Source: an uncultured Prevotellaceae bacterium (GTDB taxonomy: Bacteria; Bacteroidota; Bacteroidia; Bacteroidales; Bacteroidaceae). From it: a DNA stretch of 5,349 bases. The stretch spans positions 1 through 5,349 of the forward strand of contig CAMPCG010000217.1 of the NCBI GenBank assembly GCA_946644025.1, given 5' to 3'. Each line of letters begins with the position of its first letter. The stretch's first letter is position 1. Both the position numbers and the translations under genes were made by a program. Of this stretch, positions 1-5,349 are shown in pieces. The notes under the pieces were generated by a model, which saw nothing but the letters and a program-made list of their open reading frames with translations, ran no database searches and was not told the DNA's origin.

Positions 1-113
1 ACGAAGTTGTTCCAGTTGCCAGCACCGGTGGTGTAGTTGGTGAAGCTGACCACCTTGGTTTCCATCGGTTCTACCTTAATGTTCTTGGTGTGGGCGCCCC
101 ACCAGCCTGTGCT
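1..113 (-). other. Second Trp-Trp beta-sandwich-like module, cut by the window edge
   Basis: Residues 347-384 of the lipoprotein (STGWWGAHTKN ... EPMETKVVSFTNYTTG ... NWNNFV) begin what looks like a second copy of the N-terminal module, directly after the Ig-like domain and a short linker. Only about 38 residues are visible, so its full length and any difference in ligand residues cannot be judged. Confidence 0.5.
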
Positions 114-1151
114 GTTGTCCTCGGCACCGAGCACGAGCGGCGTGGGCACGACGACGGTCTGGGTGAAGGCCGACAGCTCGTTGACGACGCTGAACACTAC
201 CGTGGCAACGACGGGCTTCTCGCAGTTGGAACCCCTCGAGGTCTTGTTGTAGACGGCTATCAGCGTCTTGGTGCCCAGCGTTGTCAGGTCGGGCACCACC
301 TGAATCTGAAGGTCGCCGAGCTCCAGGCTCTTCGACGAACCGCCCTCGAACTCTACGGTAGCAGCGACGTTGGCTATGAACTCGTCGTAGCTGGTGCCTA
401 ACAGCACCTCGCTGGGCACGCCCGTCAGCTTCAGCGCTGTGGGCTGGAAGTCTGCGTTCTCGTCGTACGGCTCAATGTTCGACGACAGGAAGTCGATGTA
501 GGAACCCTCGACCACCAGGAAGCAGCGGATGTTGGTGTTGGTCTCGTCTCTGTTGAGGTTAGTCAGCGGCGCGGTCTGCGTGTAGGTCTTTCTGACTGTA
601 CCGTTGTCCATGGTGACAACCAGTCCGCCCTCAGAGCGGTCGACAGTCAGCACCACCGTGCCCCCCAGCTTGTCGACGCCCGGGTCGGTGTCGGTGCTGA
701 AGGTGAGGGTGCTCTCCACCAGACTGCGGTCGATGTAGTCGCCCCACTCGGAGTTGCCGCTGGGCTGATTGTCGAAGCGGATGGCACCGTACTCCTTATA
801 GCCTGCACCACCGCGCTCAGAGTCGGAGCAGATGATGAGTGCAAAGTTCTTATAGGTATTGGTGGCATTGCCGTCGATGTAGAGGTCGAAGATGGCTTCC
901 CAGGTAGCTCCCTCGGGTATGACGTAATACCTGGAGAAGTCCTGCCACCAGCCAGACGAGAAGTCAGTCTTACCAATGGTGTACAGCGGTCCTTCATTGC
1001 CGCTGTTGGCATTCTTGATAGAGTCAATCTTGTCAGCGGCCCAACCGGGTTGGTTGACGCTATACATTTCGCTGCCCTCGCAGCCCGTCAGGGTGATCAT
1101 GCCCAGGGCTACTGCGCAGAGCGAGCTTGCTAACTTATAGAATAGTTTCAT
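1..1151 (-). CDS. Putative surface glycan-binding lipoprotein, C-terminus cut off by window edge
   Basis: The frame is open from an ATG at 1151 to the left edge, giving 383 full codons and no stop. Residues 1-24 form a lipoprotein signal: basic MK start, hydrophobic stretch, and lipobox LTGC with Cys24 as the lipidated residue. Residues about 54-232 look like an all-beta module with tandem Trp68-Trp69 and a later RFDN...WGDY segment. Residues about 236-325 resemble a bacterial Ig-like domain (Big_3 type: LTGVP, then GTKTLIAVYN, then a final beta strand). From about 347 a second module begins with SGWW-like spacing and GNWNNF, and is cut by the edge. There is no catalytic signature in the visible part. 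The gene follows the susD-like gene by 34 bp on the same strand, the usual place for SusE/SusF-like or other surface glycan-binding proteins. A role in binding polysaccharide outside the cell is inferred from position and architecture. A C-terminal enzyme domain beyond the window cannot be excluded. The start is supported by the signal peptide beginning exactly there. Confidence 0.85.
   Translation of the reverse strand, partial: MKLFYKLASSLCAVALGMITLTGCEGSEMYSVNQPGWAADKIDSIKNANSGNEGPLYTIGKTDFSSGWWQDFSRYYVIPEGATWEAIFDLYIDGNATNTYKNFALIICSDSERGGAGYKEYGAIRFDNQPSGNSEWGDYIDRSLVESTLTFSTDTDPGVDKLGGTVVLTVDRSEGGLVVTMDNGTVRKTYTQTAPLTNLNRDETNTNIRCFLVVEGSYIDFLSSNIEPYDENADFQPTALKLTGVPSEVLLGTSYDEFIANVAATVEFEGGSSKSLELGDLQIQVVPDLTTLGTKTLIAVYNKTSRGSNCEKPVVATVVFSVVNELSAFTQTVVVPTPLVLGAEDNSTGWWGAHTKNIKVEPMETKVVSFTNYTTGAGNWNNF
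177..446 (-). other. Bacterial Ig-like (Big_3-type) domain within the third lipoprotein
   Basis: Residues about 236-325 read as a compact all-beta unit. They open with ALKLTGVPSEVLLGTSYDEF, pass through a VEFEGGSSKSL strand pair, reach the LGTKTLIAVYN strand, and close with a VVATVVFSVV strand. This order (LxGxP, a Tyr/Phe strand, a Gly-rich hairpin, then GTKxxxVxY) is the pattern of Big_3-type domains, which act as spacers or rigid arms in PUL surface lipoproteins. The assignment is by eye only. Confidence 0.6.
837..959 (-). other. Start of first Trp-Trp beta-sandwich-like module in the third lipoprotein
   Basis: Residues 65-105 of the lipoprotein begin SSGWWQDFS, continue through a VIPEG turn and an aromatic beta strand, and end in a KNFAL strand. 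They align by eye with residues 347-384 of the same protein (STGWW ... VEP ... SFTNY ... NWNNF). The shared order of WW, Val-Pro turn, Phe/Tyr strand and Asn-Phe suggests two copies of one fold. Ligand binding by the tryptophans is inference. Confidence 0.55.
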
Positions 1152-1185
1152 AATTGTTTCTATTTTCAATGTTCAATAGTCATTG
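1152..1185 (-). promoter_or_regulatory. AT-rich spacer and non-Shine-Dalgarno leader of the third lipoprotein gene
   Basis: The 34 bases between the susD-like stop and the lipoprotein ATG carry no purine-rich Shine-Dalgarno sequence. The last bases before the ATG, in gene orientation, read AATAGAAACAATT, A-rich as is usual for translation starts in Bacteroidota. A weak CTATT/AATAG inverted pair (5-bp arms, 10-bp loop) is present, but it has no T-tract and is too short to call a terminator. The short spacing supports co-transcription with the susD-like gene. Confidence 0.5.
1153..1164 (-). repeat. 12-bp motif AATAGAAACAAT, copy upstream of the third lipoprotein gene
   Basis: Exact partner of the copy at 2996-3007. 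Here it lies directly against the start codon, with one T between, so it forms the immediate translation leader of the lipoprotein. Confidence 0.45.
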
Positions 1186-2979
1186 TTACTTACCAAGGCT
1201 CACTACGGGGTGTACCGTCCAACCTTTCTGAGAGAAATAGCCTGAGTTGCTGGTGCTATTGTTTGCAGAGTTACCCACGAGGTTGGGGTTGTCGTTCAGT
1301 GTACCGACGAAGATGGGCAGGAACTCGTGTCCCTGGATGTAGGTGTCGAACGAGCTCTTCAGTTCTGAGTCGATGCCTACCTGCGAGTAGCTCACAGGCT
1401 CCTTGATGCGCGTCTTGTCAGCCGAGCGGCGGAAGGTGCCGTGCTCCTTGAGCTGTGCCAGACGGTCGTTGTCGTAGAAGAATCCCCAGCGGATGAGGTC
1501 CAGTCCGCGACCCCACTCACATCCGAACTCCTTCGGACGCTCGACGTTGGCTATCTGCTCGAACAGCTTGTCGGCGGTGTCGAAGTCGGCGAGGTTGAGG
1601 TTAGCCAGTCTTGCACGGCTGCGCACCTGGTTGATCCAGTCGATGGCCTGCTGTGTAGGTCCGTTCACCTCGTTCTCACACTCGGCAGCGCGGAGCAGCA
1701 CGTCGCTGTAGCGCATCAGTCGGAGGTTGATGCCGCAGTGCAGTCCTACGGTGATACCGTTGTACAGGCCGGTGCGCAGGTTGGTCCACTTGGCAATGGG
1801 CAGTCCGCCGTTGTTGTCGTTGGTGGCCACGGGCTCGGCTTCCTTCATCTTGGTCTGGAAGCACACGTTGCCCAGCGTCGTGCGGTCCTTTTCCCACTCC
1901 GGCTCGTAGGTGCCGATGGTCCAGTAGAGACGCGGGTCGAGCGAATTGTCGGTAGTCTTCTCAGCCTTGAACAGGTGGTAGAGCCAGGGGGCAGCCGAGA
2001 GGTCAGCCCAGCCGCTGAACTGTCCGGGGCCGAAGTTGCTCTCGATGGCGTGGCCCTGTGTGGCGTTGGCACTGGTGTTCACCGGCGTCCACTCGTCGTC
2101 TGTACCCTGTGAGCCGTAGTCGAGGTACTGCACCTCGAAGAGGCTCTCGTCGTTGTTCTCGTAGGCAGCACCCTCGCGGAAGTTGTCGCCGTAGTTGGCC
2201 ATCAGCTTGTAGGTGCCGTACTGTCCGCCGATGATGGCTTTCAGCACGTCGAGGGCCTCGCTGTACTTGTGGCGCTGCATCAGCGTGCGGGCATAGAAAC
2301 CGGCAGCAGCACCCGAGGTGGCACGGCCGTTGGCCCACTCGCCGCCCTCGTCACGCGTGGGCAGCAGCGTCATGGCCTCCTTGAAGTCGCTCTCCACCAG
2401 GTCCAGCACTCGGTCGTACTGTGCGAATCCGTTTGTCTCGCCTTCCTCGTGGTTGGGCACGTTCAGCGATGTCAGTGAAGAGTAGAGGTTGTAGTCGGTG
2501 ATGATCAGCGGGTTCTGATAGTAGGCGGCCAGCGTGTAGTACGACAGTCCGCGCAGGAAGAGCGCCTGACCCTTGATGCGTTTCATCTTGTTGTTCAGCG
2601 TCTCGGTGTCGACATCCTCAAACTTGGAGGTGACGAAGTTGCACACCTTGATGGTGTAGTACCAGTCGCGCCACGACCACTGGCCTATCTCGTCGGTGAA
2701 GGGAGCGTCGAGGTCGTCGAAAGGCATGTACCATACCTGCGAGGAGTTCCACACTTCGTCGCCGCGCACGAGGTCGAGCGTATAGCCCACACGGGCGAAG
2801 GTGCCCTCCATGCGGATATGATTGTAGCATGCGATGATGCTCTCCTCCAGCTCGTCGGCCTGCGCACCGAAGATGTCGGTGGTCTGCTGGTTCGGGTTGG
2901 CGACATCCAACTTGCCCTCACACGCTGTCAGCGTGGCCATTCCCAGAAGGGCTGCGAGGGAAATATTATGTAGTTTCAT
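1186..2979 (-). CDS. SusD-like outer-membrane glycan-binding lipoprotein (RagB/SusD family)
   Basis: The protein is complete at 597 residues, normal for the family. Residues 1-20 are a lipoprotein signal ending in lipobox LTAC with Cys20, which fixes the ATG at 2979. The N-terminal helical (TPR-like) part is seen at about 134-154 (IKGQALFLRGLSYYTLAAYY, the family's 'RALRAYYY' helix) and at 187-250. DPRLYW is at 348-353. The conserved C-terminal core has LRLMRYSDVLLRAAECENE (419-437), AIDWINQVRSRA (445-456), ERPKEFGCEWGRGLDLIRWG (480-499), and the closing FLPIF ... NPNL stretch (553-567). Family members sit as a lid over the partner SusC barrel, bind oligosaccharides at the surface and pass them inward. 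The gene lies 49 bp after the susC-like gene and 34 bp before another lipoprotein, so the three are probably one transcript. The substrate is not readable from the sequence. No damage or frameshift was seen. Confidence 0.96.
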   Translation of the reverse strand: MKLHNISLAALLGMATLTACEGKLDVANPNQQTTDIFGAQADELEESIIACYNHIRMEGTFARVGYTLDLVRGDEVWNSSQVWYMPFDDLDAPFTDEIGQWSWRDWYYTIKVCNFVTSKFEDVDTETLNNKMKRIKGQALFLRGLSYYTLAAYYQNPLIITDYNLYSSLTSLNVPNHEEGETNGFAQYDRVLDLVESDFKEAMTLLPTRDEGGEWANGRATSGAAAGFYARTLMQRHKYSEALDVLKAIIGGQYGTYKLMANYGDNFREGAAYENNDESLFEVQYLDYGSQGTDDEWTPVNTSANATQGHAIESNFGPGQFSGWADLSAAPWLYHLFKAEKTTDNSLDPRLYWTIGTYEPEWEKDRTTLGNVCFQTKMKEAEPVATNDNNGGLPIAKWTNLRTGLYNGITVGLHCGINLRLMRYSDVLLRAAECENEVNGPTQQAIDWINQVRSRARLANLNLADFDTADKLFEQIANVERPKEFGCEWGRGLDLIRWGFFYDNDRLAQLKEHGTFRRSADKTRIKEPVSYSQVGIDSELKSSFDTYIQGHEFLPIFVGTLNDNPNLVGNSANNSTSNSGYFSQKGWTVHPVVSLGK

Positions 2980-3028
2980 ATTTTTCGCGTTTTCTATTGT
3001 TTCTATTATTCTGTTTTACGGTAACGGC
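2980..3028 (-). promoter_or_regulatory. AT-rich susC-susD spacer with tandem AATAGAAA copies
   Basis: This 49-bp spacer, read in gene orientation, contains two AATAGAAA copies 9 bp apart (plus-strand positions 3000-3007 and 2991-2998), then a CGCG and an A-rich run just before the susD-like ATG. There is no Shine-Dalgarno sequence, as expected for Bacteroidota. No terminator-like hairpin with a T-tract was seen, so read-through from the susC-like gene is likely. A translation-initiation role for the A-rich segment is inferred. Confidence 0.5.
2996..3007 (-). repeat. 12-bp motif AATAGAAACAAT, copy upstream of the susD-like gene
   Basis: An exact 12-base match to positions 1153-1164 in the next spacer, on the same strand. 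This copy ends 16 bases before the susD-like ATG, whereas the other ends one base before its ATG. The unequal spacing argues against a simple ribosome-binding role for the whole motif. The match could also arise by chance in AT-rich spacers. Confidence 0.45.
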
Positions 3029-5349
3029 TTAGAACGAGAAGTTCAGACCGAACATGTAGCTGCGTGCACTGGGATAAGAGCAGTAGTTGTAGCCCGGTGT
3101 AAAGGTGCCGGGATAGTAGTCTACGTTGTAGCCCTTATACTTGGTGAAGGTGTGGAGGTTCTGTGCCGAGATGTAGATGCGTACACCGCTGACGTAGTTG
3201 CCAAACCACTTGTTGGGCAGGTTGCAGCCCAGCTCGATGTTGGCAATCTTCCAGTAGGCGGCGTTCTGAATCTTACGGTCGCTGAAGTAGTCGTTCCACA
3301 GAGCGCCCGGAGCCGTCTCGTAGGTGCGGGGCACGCTGGAGATGTAGGTCAGCCCGTCAGCCGACCAGCGGTTGGCGTCGAGGATGGCAACGTCCTTGTT
3401 GCCAGGTCCGTAGCACGAGTTCAGTGCGTTGTAGATGTGGTCGGCCACGTGGTAGCCTAATGCACCGAAGGTAGAGATTGACAGGTCGAACATCTTATAC
3501 TCCAGGTGAGCGCTCAGACCGAAGTTGACCTTCGGCATACCGCTGCCCAGCACGACGCGGTCGGCAGCAGTAATCGTACCGTCGCCGTTGACGTCTTGGT
3601 AGTAGCAGTCGCCAATCTGTGCGTTCGGCTGGAAGTACTCGGCGCCCTTCGACTTGGCGTAGGCGTTGAGCTCGTCCATATCCATCTGCGTGCGGATGAT
3701 ACCTTTATATATATAGCCGTAGAACTGGCCCAGCTCCTGACCCTCGTAGGTCATGTAGTCGCCGTCGTTGCGGTAGCCCGTATCGTTGGCCAGCGACGTC
3801 ACCTTGTTCTTGATGGTGCTCAGGTTGGCAGCCACCTGCCACTTCAGCGGGTGGTCGTTGTTACGATAGGTAGCCGAGAACTCGAAACCGGTGTTCTCCA
3901 TCGTTGCGGCGTTCATGGTCACGGTGGTGTTCGACACACCGGCATTGGCCTGAACGGCAACTTGCGTCAGCAGGTCCTTCGACTTGTTCTTAAACCACTC
4001 GGCGGTGAACTCCAGTCGGTTGTTGAACATGGCCAGGTCGATACCGACGCTCGTGGTGGTCTTCTTCTCCCACGAAATCTCCGTATTGACGAAGGTCGAC
4101 ACGGCAGAGCCGGTGACGGCCTGGTTGCCGAACGAGTAGGTCATGTTGTTGCGGGCCATGGTGGCCTGATACTGGTAGTTACCGATGTTCTCGTTACCCA
4201 GCTCACCATATCCGGCGCGCACCTTGAACATGTTCACGATGTCGCGGCTTATGGGGAAGAACTTCTCCTTGTCGAAGCGCCAGCCAAGCGAAATGGAGGG
4301 GAAGGTGCCCCAGTGGCGACCTGACGACAGACGCGAGCTACCGTCGCGACGTACAACGGCCGACAGGAGGTACTTGCCGTCGTAGTCGTAGATGAGTCGA
4401 CCGATGTACGAGGCCAGCACGTGCTTGTTCTCTTCAGACTTGGCGTCCTTGTCAGCAGCGTTCTCAATCTGCAGGAAGTAAGGCTCCGTGAAGTTGGTAC
4501 CCCAGGCCGACAGGTTGTTGGTGTTCTCCTCCTCGTAGGTCATACCAACCACCAGGTTGAGGTGGTGCTTGCCAAACTGGCCGTCGTAGTTCAGCGTGTT
4601 CTCGACCAAGGCATCTGAGTAGGTGCGGCGAGCCTTCTCCAGGCGCTCGTTCTCCTTGAGCAGTGCCACACGCGGACCTTGAATCCAGGCGGGAATCCAC
4701 GTCTTGTCGATGCAGTGCGTCTTGCTGTACGAGAGGTTCAGCTTGTAGCTCAGCTTGTGGTTCTTGCTTTCCACGCCCAGCATGCTGAGCAGGTCGACGT
4801 CGGCCGAACCGGTGAGCAGGATGCGGTCCACCAGCGTGTTGCGCTCCAGCAGGTTGTTGGTCAGCAGCGGGTTGGTGGCCGAGATGTCGCCGTGGATGGC
4901 GTTATAGCCCACACCGTAGCCATAGGCGTCGTAGTTCAGGTTCTGAGCCATCGGCACGATGTCGTCGAGCACCCATGTCGACTCGTCGTAAGCCTTGATG
5001 GTGGGCTGCATGGTCACGGTGCCGAGCAGCACGTTGGGCAGGTTGCCGTACAGACCCTGGATGTACTCGTTGTGGTTGGATATGGAGGTGTTGTCCTGGT
5101 CGGAGTGCGAGTAGACCACGCTGGTGCGGAACTTGATGAACTTCGTGTCCATCGTGTTGTTCAGACGGGCGGTGAAACGCTGGTAGTTAGGACCCTGACC
5201 CTCCAGCGTACCCTTCTGCTGGAAGTAGTCCAGACCGAGGTTGTAGGTGTTGTTGGCACCGCCACCGCTCAGGTTGACGTTGTGGTTCTGGCGGATACCG
5301 GTCTTGAATACCTCCTTGAACCAGTCGGTGTTGGTGTTGTCCTGGAAGT
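3029..5349 (-). CDS. SusC-like TonB-dependent outer-membrane transporter, N-terminus cut off by window edge
   Basis: 772 residues are visible, ending in the aromatic-terminated beta strand FGLNFSF that is typical for insertion of an outer-membrane barrel. The frame stays open to the right edge. The ATG at 5152 is internal, because the 65 codons before it encode classic SusC sequence (TDWFKEVFKTG, NHNVNLSGGG, YNLGLDYFQQKG, QRFTARLN). Other family motifs, numbered from the first visible codon, are RRDGSSR at 333-339 followed by WGTFPSISLGW, then VRAGYGELGNENIGNYQY, ISWEKKTTTSVGIDLAMFNN, and the acidic loop DVNGDGTITAAD (585-596) followed by LGSGMPKVNFG. The signal peptide, carboxypeptidase-like N-terminal domain, TonB box and most of the plug are missing, roughly 250-350 residues judged by usual family length. 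The protein would import oligosaccharides delivered by the SusD-like partner, using TonB energy. No internal stop or frameshift was seen. Confidence 0.96.
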   Translation of the reverse strand, partial: FQDNTNTDWFKEVFKTGIRQNHNVNLSGGGANNTYNLGLDYFQQKGTLEGQGPNYQRFTARLNNTMDTKFIKFRTSVVYSHSDQDNTSISNHNEYIQGLYGNLPNVLLGTVTMQPTIKAYDESTWVLDDIVPMAQNLNYDAYGYGVGYNAIHGDISATNPLLTNNLLERNTLVDRILLTGSADVDLLSMLGVESKNHKLSYKLNLSYSKTHCIDKTWIPAWIQGPRVALLKENERLEKARRTYSDALVENTLNYDGQFGKHHLNLVVGMTYEEENTNNLSAWGTNFTEPYFLQIENAADKDAKSEENKHVLASYIGRLIYDYDGKYLLSAVVRRDGSSRLSSGRHWGTFPSISLGWRFDKEKFFPISRDIVNMFKVRAGYGELGNENIGNYQYQATMARNNMTYSFGNQAVTGSAVSTFVNTEISWEKKTTTSVGIDLAMFNNRLEFTAEWFKNKSKDLLTQVAVQANAGVSNTTVTMNAATMENTGFEFSATYRNNDHPLKWQVAANLSTIKNKVTSLANDTGYRNDGDYMTYEGQELGQFYGYIYKGIIRTQMDMDELNAYAKSKGAEYFQPNAQIGDCYYQDVNGDGTITAADRVVLGSGMPKVNFGLSAHLEYKMFDLSISTFGALGYHVADHIYNALNSCYGPGNKDVAILDANRWSADGLTYISSVPRTYETAPGALWNDYFSDRKIQNAAYWKIANIELGCNLPNKWFGNYVSGVRIYISAQNLHTFTKYKGYNVDYYPGTFTPGYNYCSYPSARSYMFGLNFSF

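Noticed and set aside
647..1027. Minus-strand 126-codon frame inside the third lipoprotein gene
   Set aside because: It is out of frame with the lipoprotein, Ser/Thr/Pro/Arg-rich, and without family motifs. The lipoprotein frame is continuous through it and begins with a clear lipoprotein signal.
1152..1185. Possible terminator or attenuator hairpin between the susD-like gene and the third lipoprotein
   Set aside because: The only inverted pairs are 4-5 bp AT-rich arms with no following T-tract, too weak to stop transcription.
1441..2112. Long plus-strand open frame opposite the susD-like gene (223 codons)
   Set aside because: It lies wholly inside the susD-like gene. Its translation is Val/Leu/Gly-rich with no recognisable motif, the expected mirror of a GC-rich coding sequence.
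3010..3028. Short TTAC-GTAA palindrome just after the susC-like stop
   Set aside because: It has only four-base arms around one base. This is expected by chance, and no other regulatory context was seen.
2834..3460. Plus-strand open frame spanning the susC-susD junction (208 codons)
   Set aside because: It overlaps the end of susC and start of susD in antisense. The hydrophobic stretch at 2940-3020 comes from the reverse of the signal peptide and AT-rich spacer, not from a real membrane protein.
3506..4324. Plus-strand open frame opposite the susC-like gene (272 codons)
   Set aside because: It is a shadow of the SusC reading frame, with low-complexity Val/Leu/Gly/Arg composition and no upstream leader. 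The minus-strand SusC motifs span the whole region.

Overview
The window is an interior slice of a polysaccharide utilization locus (PUL) from a Bacteroidota genome. All three genes read on the minus strand. In order of transcription they are an N-terminally cut SusC-like TonB-dependent outer-membrane transporter (entering at the right edge, stop at 3029), a complete SusD-like glycan-binding lipoprotein (2979 to 1186), and the first 383 residues of a third lipoprotein (start at 1151, running off the left edge). The susC-susD pair is diagnostic of Bacteroidota. The lipoprotein signals, AT-rich spacers without Shine-Dalgarno sequences and family-typical protein motifs point to Bacteroidales. The coding DNA favours G/C third positions (CTG, AAC, TAC, GGC, GAC), so a GC-richer lineage such as some Prevotellaceae or Muribaculaceae is plausible, but the genus cannot be fixed from this sequence.

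Layout: 3029-5349 susC-like (partial); 2980-3028 a 49-bp AT-rich spacer; 1186-2979 susD-like; 1152-1185 a 34-bp AT-rich spacer; 1-1151 lipoprotein, probably a surface glycan-binding protein (partial). Coding density is nearly complete and no stretch over 50 bp lacks a gene. There is no RNA gene, mobile element, CRISPR array, promoter or convincing terminator. The operon promoter and any regulator (hybrid two-component, SusR-like or ECF sigma/anti-sigma) would lie beyond the right edge. Any glycoside hydrolases would lie beyond the left edge or elsewhere.

How the genes probably work together: the SusD-like lipoprotein sits as a lid on the extracellular face of the SusC-like barrel and hands oligosaccharides to it. 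Import through the barrel is powered by TonB-ExbBD. The third lipoprotein occupies the usual position of SusE/SusF-like or other surface glycan-binding proteins. It shows two related beta-sandwich-like modules flanking a bacterial Ig-like domain, an arrangement that fits polysaccharide capture at the cell surface. The substrate cannot be told from this window.

Nothing here amounts to a new kind of system. The points most worth a second look are the internal module duplication in the third lipoprotein and a 12-bp motif shared by the two intergenic spacers.
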